The position numbers and the translations under genes were made by a program. Below, one piece after another: positions 1 through 10,299 of a stretch of 64,000 nt of DNA. Positions within the stretch are counted from its first letter, which is position 1. The number at the start of each line of letters is the position of its first letter. This DNA is from Trileptium ribeirensis. Lineage: Eukaryota; Nematoda; Enoplea; Enoplida; Thoracostomopsidae. The stretch covers positions 1-64,000 of the forward strand of contig JASANE010003686.1 of the NCBI GenBank assembly GCA_030248225.1. The letters are read 5' to 3'. Below the pieces are notes generated by a model. The model ran no database searches, was not told the DNA's origin, and saw only the letters and a program-made list of their open reading frames with translations.

Positions 1-501
1 TAGAATGCCGGTGAAGAACGAAGTGACTTGTGCTCTTTTTGCGTGTGCCTATTTCCTTCAAAGCGACGCGATTCTTTTGAGCGCTGCAGCGTGGTTAGCT
101 CTAGCAACTCTTGGTTCAGCTAATTGTCTGACCAAAGCCGCAGTTAAAAACGTTTATTTAAAATGGTTAGAATTGCAAATATCTAAGGCACAATTCTTTA
201 GCACCGTTGAGCTTACTTCACGCCAGTGATATGGACCGGTAATGCTGACTATATTTCTGACTTTGCCATTTAGAGCACAACTTAGCCGGTCTTTTCTTAA
301 CCACTATTATTGTTTAAGGTTTTGGTTATCTGTTCATTAGTATATATTCCTCTTGTGAGGTTGACACAGTACCCCCGGTTGGCTGGCACTGCATGCTTAC
401 TTCCTTGAGTACCGGAACCGAGGCCTTAGATTTACGCTAACACAGATCCTTATTTAAAGCAGCAAACCCGGTTCGGTGGTATAGCGCGTTGAATTTGACT
501 G
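1..501. other. Unassigned AT-rich flank
   Basis: No supportable gene. A 74-codon open frame lies at 5-229 on the + strand. It has no recognisable domain and ends without a donor that fits a neighbouring exon. The stretch ends where the first hAT-like element begins. Confidence 0.4.
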
Positions 502-2112
502 ATAGGAATAACCGGAACCGAAATTTACCGAAACCGGAACCAGCAACCGGAACCGTCCATTTAAACCGGAACCGGAACCTGGTCTTCGAAATTTATATAT
601 AGTAAAACAGATAATGGAAGAAATGAAGGTATAGTGGATTTAAAATGCATTAAAAATAACTTTTACATTAAACTTAATGTATTGCGATGGTATTATTGCC
701 TTTCCGAAACTTTAAAGATACTGAGGAAGCTAATAATGTTTATTTATCGATCAAATATGTCGGTTTTTGGACATTCAGAGCAAAAAATGTCTTCCACTAT
801 ACACCTTTGTGTATACTGCGTCAAGTCGAATGTGCTTACAAAGCTTGGAGCGTAGAATACACACTTTCGCTCTGTCTCCAGTCGCCTTCCTTTACTACAC
901 ATACGTTTGTTGCATGTTTTGTAGGAAACTTAAAATTATTCGTTTATATGATTCTAAGAGAAAATAATAGATAGAAGGTAATTTTCTGATCAGTGGTCAG
1001 AGACATTGGTTAGGTTAGCCTTGGACAAACAGTGCACGTCATTTTACTTCAATTTAGAATGATTTACCAAGTTTACAAGCGCACCGGCGGGCGCTTGACG
1101 CAATTTATGTTAGCCAAACATACCGTAAGTACTTCCGCGTAAGCCATACTCTGTTACCAAGTTGGACCGGTTTAATTCAAACGTATCCCACAGACTTCGG
1201 GATGTGTAAAATAGCTGCTACAAGCATCGACCTGCTTTGATTTAACAAACTCCTGCAGGTTATTATGAAAAATTCCTGCTCAAATTATGTGCCCTACTTA
1301 CGTTTCACACGGCAAATTGGTTAGTTAATCTTTTCTTTTGCTTGGTTGTATTGGAGGTTGATCATTGTATAATTGAGCGGAGCGAGGTCGCCGAGCGAAG
1401 CGTTTTTATTTTCTGTCTGGGAGCAAAAAAGTCGATATCCGTTCGTCCGTTAGTCTTTCATGGATCTCAAGAACCACTGAACCTAGTTCAAAAAACTTTT
1501 TTTCATTTGAAAGCTTTTCATGTGAGGATGTGCACCTGATATTTTAGAAGTTTGACAACTTGCCAATCTTATCATTAATTAGCTAATTAACAGCCTAATT
1601 AAGCTCATAACAGCTTAATTATTGGTCGTAGAGTCGTTTTAACGGCATATACGTTGAGTTTTCCATGGGGAAATAAGAAAATAGATGCATTGTACATACA
1701 GGAATAGTATAGGCAAAATTATTTTCAGACTCCGTGTCCTATGATTTCATTGCTGTGCTTCGATTACCATTCATCATCATGCTGCATAAGCCACGTGACT
1801 TCCTTTGTCTTGCTTTTCGTTCAAACGGAATAAAACTATTCTTTCATTTACTCATTGTTGTCTAAGTAATAATAGATTCCCAAGACATTGAGTACGTTCA
1901 TATTACTAATGCCGTCGCTCCGCTCAAAAAATGTTGTTCCACTACGACTGGTATATATTACATATGTTTGGATTACAGCATGAAGCAAAAAACGTGGAAA
2001 ATTTCAAACAAAATTTTTAAACCGGAATTCCGGTTCCGGTATGGTTTTTGCCCTTTGCCGGAACCGCAACCGGAACACGATTTTCGCCGGAACCGGAACC
2101 GGTTACTCCCTG
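502..2112 (+). mobile_element. hAT-like non-autonomous element, copy A (with nested insertion)
   Basis: This copy matches the elements at 49042-50179 and 46819-47961. Its right end reads GGTTACTCCCTG, the family terminus, and it contains the family-wide interior block from about 575 to 1340. The left terminus is degraded (ATAGGAATAACC instead of CAGGGAATAACC). Both ends consist of CCGGAA hexamers. Compared with the 49042 copy it lacks about 150 bases near 1042 and is interrupted at 1372-1950 by a different repeat. The 8 bases after the right end (gtatttaa, 2113-2120) do not match the 8 before the left end, so no target duplication survives. There is no transposase frame, so it would have depended on an autonomous partner. 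Confidence 0.8.
1372..1950 (+). mobile_element. GAGCGGAGCG-family repeat, nested in copy A
   Basis: The block starts attgagcggagcgagg, continues through a GC-richer segment coding for nothing evident, and ends near ttccactacgactg. The same sequence occurs at 17445-17866 (opposite strand) and 61855-62313. It interrupts hAT-like copy A at a site that is intact in the 49042 copy, and GTATA flanks it on both sides (1367-1371 and 1951-1955), which fits a 5-base target duplication. Near its right end, cgctccgctcaaaaaatg (about 1919-1936) is the inverse of the left end of the 61855 copy, so the full element probably had inverted ends. No coding capacity is seen. Confidence 0.65.
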
Positions 2113-2113
2113 G

Positions 2114-2672
2114 TATTTAACTATAAATATATAAAATATATTAAATCTATATAAATCCCAAAATTCACCCATACCCATAAATTTCCCAAAATCCAAATTT
2201 TATACTTAAAAACTCCTAAAACCTATTCTTTCCTTTTGAATATCACTTTTCCCAACCCATATTCCATACTCATCCACCCTCTCCTTCTAAAACCAAAATT
2301 CTACCCAAACTCTATTTTTCTCCTTTTTAATTTTAATTTAAAATTTTAATATAATTCTTCCCTTACCACTCCTATTTATATTATCTACTCCACCCCCTTC
2401 CCACCTCTCTATTTTTCATAAATTTCTATTTTCCAAAATTCCAATTTTTCTCCCACTTTTCACATTTTTCAAATATCTCCCATTTTCTAAATACTTAACC
2501 CCCACTCCTCAAATTCCCGATTTTAACTCCTCTACCTACCCCCTTCATCATATTAAAATTTCACCACCCCCTTCTCTTTACTTTTCTCAAACCACACCCC
2601 ACCTTTCCACCCCTTTTTCTCATTTCAAATTTTTCTTCAAAATTCATCTAAATAATATAATAAATATATAAA
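2114..2672 (+). other. 559-base G-depleted tract
   Basis: Across these 559 bases the + strand has only two G residues (2238 and 2519). Counting 2161-2640 by hand gives T 188, C 156, A 134 and G 2, so C is about 32% while G is 0.4%. The tract starts just after the right terminus of hAT-like copy A and ends where ordinary composition resumes. It contains no exact repeat unit that I can see, so it is not a simple satellite. The + strand is a natural G-less cassette and the - strand carries several runs of four to five G. No gene is present. Confidence 0.9.
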
Positions 2673-2689
2673 GTATATATTATTATTGC

Positions 2690-5600
2690 GGCAAGCGCGT
2701 GTAACTTAAATACGGTACGGGGTACCGTTTGTTTTCCTCAGTTGAGCGTATTTCGTATTGATAAACGTTTACTCGTTGCGATATAGTGAATTTTTATTTT
2801 AATGAGTATATATGTAATATAATTATTGATGTTTTGATGTTTTAGAAATTACGGATAGGTTACCTAGCTAGGTAGGGACGGTAGTATAAAGTACTACGTG
2901 TCGTTTCTTTTTCAAAATCGCTCGAGGATGTTTATTGGTTTTTCAATACAGAGTTTTTTCTTCTAGTTGTGGACTACGCTGAGATTAAGAGAATATTCGA
3001 AGATTACAAGTTTTTGCGAAATGCGCTAGCTACCTACCGTATTAGAAGCTTCAACCACACGGCGTGTAATTTCAAATGGTCTATCTTCACGATTTCCATT
3101 TAGTTTTATAGAACTATTAGGCGTCGATTGGCGAGGAAAGGTGTAGCGATTACCGCTTTATTTCTCAGCTTAACGCGATCTTGCGAGTTTGCTCGAGTAT
3201 AGCATGAAGATATAACGAGTTGGTTGTGTTACATTCAAAATCAATATGGATTTACTTGGAGACCGACTGCGTTTTATCCGAGATGGTTCTTATCAGGTTG
3301 TTGCTCTATTGTTATTGCTGTACCATCGTTTATATTGATTGGTTGCCAATTGCATTCAGGCCAGTATGCGCAAGTTAGCGGGGCGTTCGATACGAATGTA
3401 CCGAATAATTTTGGATTTACATTGACTGTTAATATGGTTGATCTAAACAGCAGACTACGGCGCTGTTCTGTAATATAAATAGTGTTTAGCATATGGTGGA
3501 CTTTGCTACGGGCTCGTAACGTTCTTCTATGCTGGTTATCATTTGTTTGCGTACTATTTACGGGTCGTGTAATACGGTATTAATAATAGCACGAACTCGG
3601 AAAGCCACGGTTGTTGATCTGTAAACCGAATTCTAAACAAAGTTTGCCAACCAGGTATCAAATTCAAGTTCGGACTTAGGTGGTTTTCTCTGCTTTTCAT
3701 TGGTAAACCTCAATAGTTTAGTCATTTCTGACTACCGTAGAAAAGTGGCACTTCGTTCTTCTGGGAAATAAACATTTGCGACCCTTTGACTATTGTTGAC
3801 TTGGAGTAAGAAGAGCGTGATAAAATCTCAGTAATAAAACAGAGCTGTTACATTTGCGGGTCGCATCCTCGAATCGATTCCCAATCATCACCACTTTACT
3901 AGTTCGCTAGACCACGATCTCGCACACCCCGGTCTGCAACAGAAGAGGTATTTGGTGGCCTATGCTATAACTAAGTTATAAACATTGTGTGTTTTAGTAA
4001 GCACTGGGGGTAGGAGCGCCGCGTAAGCACGGAGTTACCCAGCCAAATAAAGAAATCCAGCTCCGACAGGTACGTAGTCGCCGGACGGATCGACTCGTAC
4101 GTTAATTTGATTACCTTATCCTAAGGTCTTCGAATTACAGTATTTAAGTTCATCATGTTAACGTTCCCTCTGCCGGACGGATCAGCTAGGCGCGTGTTAT
4201 TTCCAATACGGTTATAATTAGTTAACGCTTTTTGCTCTCTCAATTTTAATTGGGAATATAATAGCAATATAGTATATTAATAATTTAGTAAATGCCTAAT
4301 TGTGTAGTACCTTAGACACAACGTTCAACAATTAAACTCGCCAAGACAATAAAATTCGCAAATTAGGTTTCCAAATTCAAGTATGATTTTACCTATTAGC
4401 TAGGTAAGGGTTTGAGATACAATTAATTAAATAAAAACAAATTGTAATACGAGGTACAAGCTTGCGTATCACCTAAGAAAACCAACCAATAAATCAGTCC
4501 AGATCAGGAAGTAAATCGGAGCCAGAATCTAATAAATGCAGAGAAGCGGAACTAAAAAATCACCTAAGTCGACCGCTGCTGACTCTAGACTGAACTAAAC
4601 TAACAAAACCGAGCTAACACATGTTAGCTACTAACTAAAATTAATGTTAATTATGCAAATTAGAATTGAACAAAACAAAACGGGGAAACAAAACAAAAAG
4701 ACAACCCACGGGCGTAGAAGGGAGGGAGGGATATAATACATGAAATAATCATAAACCCGGGGTTTTTTGGAAATTTTGGGGTGGGTTTGGAGCGGAAACC
4801 CCCCTGGTTGCCTGGTCAACCCCCTGCACTATTATATATTTTTCATTTAGGTCGACAGTAAGAATTTCGGTGGTTTCGTAGGCTACCAAGGGGTTCCCGG
4901 TGCTAAAATCCAACTTTTTCATTATTTTTCACCAAATATCTTATACGTTTCCCTAGGTTTTTAGTTTTCTAAAATTTCAAAATTTTAAATTTATTTTCTG
5001 TTTCTAATTTGCATACGTATTTGTCACTAATTCCATGTATTAGCTATGTCTAGCTTAAACTGTTTTTCCTTTTACTGCGTAATCAGTGTACATCTAGATT
5101 TCGAAGATTACGGCGAGCTTTCTGAAGGAATTCAACTGTATCGTTTCTTATGCTTTTATGTTCTATATAGTCGGTGACTTAGCTAATTTAATTCTCACGT
5201 TTTATGTTTTCTATACGGTTTGCTCTACGGTATTAGCTTGGAGAGTACTGGATGTTTGGATATATTGTAGCTGAGTGCGAAGTAATTGGATCACGACGTG
5301 AATAATTGACGGAGTATAATATTTATACAAAAAGAACGGCGTTACTTCCTGTTATACCTCGTTAGCTGTCATACTGGAAAGGTGCTTACACTCGGCCATT
5401 CGCCCAGTGGACTAGCAGTTGTCAAATCGGAAACGCCTATACTCGGGTTTCCGCTACATTTCGTTACAGCCTGCACGGATTAGGTTTGCGTCTTGGTCTT
5501 TGAGTAGCGAAGTGGCGTGCTAGGATTTTTATTCACAGAAGGCGCTAGGTAAAACGCTTCACACATAGGTACTTTAGCATCTTATTAATTACCTTAGTTA

Positions 5601-6245
5601 TATTAATTTTCCCATTTAAAATGGTAGGTCCTATAACTAGATAAGAGTGGCGCCGTAATAGCTTTAATAATTTTAATAATGTTTACAAATTTAGGCCCCA
5701 AACGTATAGAGAGTGGTAACCAGGGCAAGAGCACAGGTGGGTCTCGAATAATTTAGTAGTGCGACTTGTTAGTCTTGCAGTCATCCGGCGCAGACGAAGC
5801 AGGTAGTACTAGTCTTGAGAAGACCGGGCGAGTAATGGGAGCGGAATCGAACGACCATAATCTCGAGTCTCTTCTAATCCAAATACCAGTATCGTCATCC
5901 ATCCGATGGCATACATTGAGCAAACTTCAACTAATCGGTAGTCGACTGCTACTGTTTAGTTCACCATAAATAGTTCGCCAACCATCCGGGGTGGCTATAA
6001 ACATAATATAACCGGCACTTATTAGCGTAATTCTAAGGCTCAGGTTAATGTAAATAATTAACCCTACAGTCGGCTAACCATCTGGGGGTCGGTTGTATGC
6101 ACTCACAAGAGCTTTAGAAACGTAATAGCTAACCTAAAAGTACGTAACCGGTTGTCACTCAATGCGTAACCATGTAAATAAGGATCGTACTAGCGTAATT
6201 GAACGTACCATTCTTCCCTCCATATGGCACGGTGGGATCGGAATT
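2690..6245. repeat. Diverged repeat blocks, no gene recognised
   Basis: Pieces of this stretch reappear, strongly diverged, at 10300-12310. The segment around 5011-5065 (tttgcat, then ctaattccatg, then ttagctat) corresponds to 11050-11105. The segment at 2850-2880, with a ggttacctagctagg core, corresponds to 11210-11230. The segment after aaatggtc at about 3075 corresponds to about 11307. This implies several old copies of one element, split by the LINE at 6250-10262. Frames are short and carry no recognised motif. The ORF at 3224-3478 and the hydrophobic - strand ORF at 4631-4819 are not convincing genes. Confidence 0.4.
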
Positions 6246-6249
6246 TAGA

Positions 6250-6272
6250 CGTTGATTTCGTTTCGTTTGTTG
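6250..6272 (-). repeat. LINE 3' tail with short ACGAA-type repeats
   Basis: Read on the - strand, the last bases of the element are caacaaacgaaacgaaatc, about two and a half copies of a five-base word. CR1/L2-type LINEs end in short tandem repeats rather than poly(A), so this is the probable 3' terminus. The exact last base is inferred. Confidence 0.5.
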
Positions 6273-6302
6273 ATTACGCTTCCACCATAGGAGGGCAGCG
6301 AA

Positions 6303-6322
6303 GCCTCGCATAGGTGCGAGGC
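6303..6322 (-). other. 3' UTR stem-loop of the LINE
   Basis: GCCTCGCA (6303-6310) pairs perfectly with TGCGAGGC (6315-6322) across a four-base loop. It lies between the ORF2 stop (6353) and the repeat tail. Known relatives such as the eel UnaL2 element carry a 3' hairpin that their reverse transcriptase recognises; the same role here is inferred from position. Confidence 0.65.
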
Positions 6323-6352
6323 CGGATTGAGCATAAAAACAAAAATAGCATA

Positions 6353-7414
6353 TTAGTCAGGAAGAACATTTGCAAAGTGCAGCCTGGATTTGAACGATGA
6401 CTGTGACGGAGCATTCACAACCGTATCTGGAAGTAAGTTCCACAAACGAACAATTCGGTTGGCAAAAAAATAGCGGCGAAAATCATGGCGGGCTATATCG
6501 ATTGTCTCCAATTTATAATTATGGCCACGAGTACCGGGAAACCCGGAGACAAAAAACCTTTTGACGTCAATGTCAACATCACCTCGCGTCATTTTGTAAA
6601 TCATTATTAAATCGCTTCTAACACGTCGGCTTTCCAATGTTTGAATTCCCAGGTATGAAAGTCTTTGCTCGTAGGTATAGTGTCGCAATGCAGGTATTAG
6701 TTTTGTCGCCAGTCGTTGAACCTGTTCGATCATGACAATGTCTCTTAAATAATACGGGCACCACACGTTAACCGCATATTCCACGTGAGGGCGAATCAAC
6801 GAACGATATAGATGAAGCCATATCATCTTGGACCAGTTTTGAATTGTACGTCGAAGAAGAAAAATGACTTTTCGCGCTCTTGCAGCAATCATAGCACAAT
6901 GGTTCGAGAATTTTAGGTTGTTCGTCATGATAATCCCGAGATCTTTTTCTGATTCTGTTATTTTCAAAACATTGTCTATTACGCAGTATATAGCACACGG
7001 ATTTTGGGCACCACAATGCATGACAGACGACTTGAGCTCATTTATAGAAACCGACCATTCATTACAGAAGCTGGTAATGCCGTCAAGATCCAGTTGAAAC
7101 GACTCCTGATCAAGATCCGAAGTGTATCTCAAAATTCGGCGGGATAGACAAAGATCATCTGCAAACTTGTAGACAGCACAAGAAACATAGTCATCAATGT
7201 CATTAATGAAGATGAGAAATAGTAGAGGTCCAAGAACTGACCCTTGGGGTACTCCACTAGTGACTGCTGACCATGATGACGAAGCCCCATTAAGCGAAAC
7301 CATTTGCCGTCGTCCAGTTAAGTAACTGCGAAACCAAGATAGCAAATTACCTGAGATTCCGTACATTTCCAGTTTGTGTACCAGCGCCGGAGTCGAATGC
7401 CTTTTGGAAGTCAA
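6353..7414 (-). pseudogene. LINE ORF2, 3' part: reverse transcriptase palm and C-terminus
   Basis: This 353-codon frame continues the reverse transcriptase begun in the frame at 7347-9140; the two overlap and are joined by a single frameshift near 7390. Visible motifs include GVPQGSVLGPLLF (codons 54-66) and the catalytic FADD (84-87). A C-terminal region typical of CR1/L2-group enzymes follows, with conserved IRPHVEYAV and LRHYTYEQRLSYL segments. It ends with TAA at 6353-6355. The protein would copy the element RNA at a nicked target site. The catalytic aspartates are intact and only the frame change disables it. A sequencing error at this point cannot be excluded. Confidence 0.85.
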
Positions 7415-9140
7415 TATAAGCAGTATCTATCCAATCGTTTTGATCTAGACATTTTGTTGCAAAATTTAGATAGTCTAACAGCTGTGTTGTTGTAGAACGC
7501 TTGGCTCTAAAACCATGTTGACTGTCGTAAAGCAATGCGTTGACATTTAAGTAGTAAACTAAGGCATTTTTGACGGTGGACTCCATTATTTTGCTAACGG
7601 CTGGAGTTAGACTGATTGGTCTATAGTTACCACATTTGCATCTGTCACCTTTTCCTTTATAAATCGGCACTACTCTCGAATCACGCCACTGATCCACATA
7701 CTGCCCTGACCGTATTGACATGTTGAATAGTCGTGCCAAAGGTGCAGCGAGAATGTCACCAACTCTCACAAGAAATCTGTTTGTGATACCATCTAAACCA
7801 GGTGAAGCATATATTTTTGCAGCTGCTAAAGCTTTTTTCACGTCCTGGGTAGAAATTGCTATATCGGATATACGAGAATTAGTACGATGTACAACTTTTG
7901 GTGCAACGAATGTTTGATTATTGAACACAGAGACAAAGTAATCATTGAACATGCTGCAGTCGTCTGAAGGTGAAAGCGAAGTTCTTCCATCAGCTGATTG
8001 CATCGGTCCGATCTTGGGCAAAATTTTACTGCGTTTCAAAGCATAATTGAAGAAAGACTTTCGATCGCAATCAATATTTTGAGCAAGTTTCCGCTCGAAA
8101 CGAGCTATTGACTCATCTGACTGGAACTCAGCAATTTGTTTCTTTTCAAGGTAGTTTTGATAGGCAGCTTCGGTGTTACAGCGCTTGAACTTACGATACG
8201 CATTATGCTTTTGAACTAGTGCTTTCCAGCAAATACCATCGGCCCATATAGGTTTTCTCATGCTGCTAGCTGTCCTATATGGAACAAATTTGTCGATGGC
8301 TTCTTGAAAATAATTCAACATCCGGGACCAAGCTATCGACACGTCGTCTATATCTAGCTGATTTTGCCAATCAACAGAAGAAAGAAACAGACATATTTCT
8401 GTCCATGGGGCTCGACCCCAATCTCGAAAACGCTTAGTCGGAGTTGCAGCTATACGAGAAGATGACTTGGAAGCCAGACTAAATGTGACGCAATTATGGT
8501 CAGACGATTTCAATGGAGCACAAATGTCAACATTTACAACAGCTTCAGGAATGTCTGTGAACACTAAGTCAAGGATATTTTCGCCTTGTGTACATTCTTC
8601 TACGTGTTGCACAAAACATGCTTCGGTGATACAATCCATAAAATTATCACAACCCGCAGGCCATTTGTAGTGTTTCCAATCAATGTCAGGAAGGTTAAAA
8701 TCACCGCAAACGCACGTCAGCCAAAAATCATTGTTTTCTCCTAGCTGCTGTATCAAGGCACATAACCGAGCATCATTTTCCGGTGATGATGATGGTGACC
8801 GATATAGAGATACTAATAGAATGGGAGTGTTGGACGAGCAAATTATCTCACAGAAGACTACATCTTCAAAACCGTTAGAAGCTATATTTGCAGGTGATCG
8901 TGTTAACACAGTGGAGCGGACAAGAATTATGAACCCCCCACCACGCCTTCCCACTCTATCACCGCGAAAAATGGAAAAATTTGATATCTGAAGCTCACTG
9001 TCGTTCAAACCCGAGGCCCACGACTCCGTAACAAATACAATATCAATATTATTAATAGAAACAAATAACTCTAGTTCACGCATTTTATTAATAATAGACC
9101 TAGCATTAAGCAATACACATTTGAAAGCATGATTAACCAT
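7347..9140 (-). pseudogene. LINE ORF2, 5' part: AP-endonuclease and start of reverse transcriptase
   Basis: The frame has 597 codons. Residues 1 to about 225 form an exonuclease-endonuclease-phosphatase type nuclease, with N12 in LLNARS, E39 in VTESW, GDFN at 146-149, and S213-D214-H215. The reverse transcriptase fingers follow, with RVVPIYKGKG, NYRPISL, QHGFR and the first catalytic block YIDFQKAFDS, after which the frame breaks. In functional relatives the nuclease nicks target DNA and primes reverse transcription. The start at 9140 places Met just before the nuclease core. The break falls exactly in the AFDS block, and the downstream frame takes over with ALVHKLEMYGI. Confidence 0.88.
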
Positions 9141-9289
9141 AGGATATACCGAGTTTGACTGTACAATATTTACACCATTGTCATTTTCTCCACCACCACC
9201 ACCGCTGACAGTAATTGAATTAACAAAAACACATTTACAAATACTACAAGATTTACAAAAATTACAGCTGAGACACGTGTAAGTATTAT

Positions 9290-10258
9290 TTATTGCGACA
9301 CATTCGTTGTCGCGATCTGAGGGTTGTCGTCCCCCGAAACTGCTACCTCAACTGGATTGTCAATGGATTTGTGCTTCTTACCAGGTGCCCGTTTTACCTG
9401 GCTTTTACGAAACACTTCTATCTCACGCTGTGTGCGATCAGGATTGATATAGCACTTGCTAAACTGAGAAGAAGACGGTAAACTACGCAAGAGCTTAGCC
9501 GATTTAACAGCAGCATTACGATCGTCTTCATTATTGAATACGATTTTCAGGAGCCGCGGTGACTTATCGGCCCGCGGTTTACCTAGCCGATATGCTACTA
9601 CAATATTTTCAACATTGCTGGGAATTCTGGCTTCGTCAAACATCTGTTTCACTTGATCGATATCAAATTGCTTACGTTCTGCAGACACAATGCTGTTCGA
9701 TTCATTTAACGCAGCACTAACGATGTTGCGCTTACGCCTTTCACGCTCATCAAGCTCCATCAAAATTTTATCAGTGACATCAGTAGAATCCAAACTATTA
9801 TTAACAGGTTGCACATCTGTAATATTTTTACGAGTAATATTGGCATAAGTACTGTCTCGGACGCCTCGATCCTGAATGGAAGACGTGGTGGGTTGTGGGG
9901 GGGCCATATATTGCATCATTTCGTCGAACTTTTTAATCATTTGGGAAACAACATTTTCCAGCTTTTGTTGATTTTCTTCAAATTTTTCAAGCCGTTGTTC
10001 AAACGAGTGCAATTTGGCCAGACCCTCATCAATGTTGGAAACACATGACGGACAAAACCACCGAATACTGGAGTCAGGCTTCGAAGCGTCCGCAACAGTA
10101 GCTGGACTAACCTTCGCACATGTACGATGACATGTTTGAACACATTTGCCGCAAGTAATCCGAGTATCAATTGAGGATATATCCGCAGCGCATATGACAC
10201 ATTTCTCTGAATCAATTGCATCACCACCCAATGAGGCCAAGCGTGTATTAACCATCAT
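9290..10258 (-). CDS. LINE ORF1: PHD finger, coiled coil and RNA-binding domain
   Basis: An intact frame of 322 codons. Residues 20-72 show a Cys4-His-Cys3 PHD-finger spacing (C20, C23, C36, C39, H44, C47, C69, C72). Residues of about 78-118 are Leu/Glu/Lys-rich with heptad character (LHSFEQRLEKFEENQQKLENVV is the core), probably a trimerising coiled coil. Residues of about 155-280 resemble the RRM-like region of LINE ORF1 proteins, with a DERERRKRN start and basic segments. PHD fingers in ORF1 are a known mark of CR1-like elements. The product would bind element RNA and act as chaperone. It ends about 150 bases before ORF2 and is not frameshifted. Confidence 0.85.
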   Translation of the reverse strand: MMVNTRLASLGGDAIDSEKCVICAADISSIDTRITCGKCVQTCHRTCAKVSPATVADASKPDSSIRWFCPSCVSNIDEGLAKLHSFEQRLEKFEENQQKLENVVSQMIKKFDEMMQYMAPPQPTTSSIQDRGVRDSTYANITRKNITDVQPVNNSLDSTDVTDKILMELDERERRKRNIVSAALNESNSIVSAERKQFDIDQVKQMFDEARIPSNVENIVVAYRLGKPRADKSPRLLKIVFNNEDDRNAAVKSAKLLRSLPSSSQFSKCYINPDRTQREIEVFRKSQVKRAPGKKHKSIDNPVEVAVSGDDNPQIATTNVSQ

Positions 10259-10299
10259 TCAAATTCCAAGTGATATAGCTATTTTTATGTAATAGTTAT

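Larger units (their letters stand above)
6250..10262 (-). mobile_element. CR1-group non-LTR retrotransposon (LINE), nearly full length
   Basis: On the - strand the element reads ORF1 (10258 to 9290), a gap of about 150 bases, ORF2 (9140 to 6353), a 3' stem-loop (6303-6322) and a short ACGAA-type tail (6250-6272). ORF1 has a PHD finger and ORF2 has an APE-type endonuclease followed by reverse transcriptase; that combination is characteristic of the CR1/L2 group. One frameshift near 7390 splits ORF2 and otherwise both frames are open, so the insertion is fairly young. It interrupts diverged repeat DNA. The 5' end is not sharply defined and I could not identify a target-site duplication. Confidence 0.85.

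Noticed and set aside
3224..3478. 84-codon frame with hydrophobic segment and an alternative ATG frame at 3247
   Set aside because: It lies in diverged repeat DNA, has no recognised motif and no supporting splice sites.
4631..4819. 62-codon - strand frame with a Phe/Ile-rich membrane-like stretch
   Set aside because: Composition follows the A-rich and G-rich low-complexity + strand; no initiation context or homologue.
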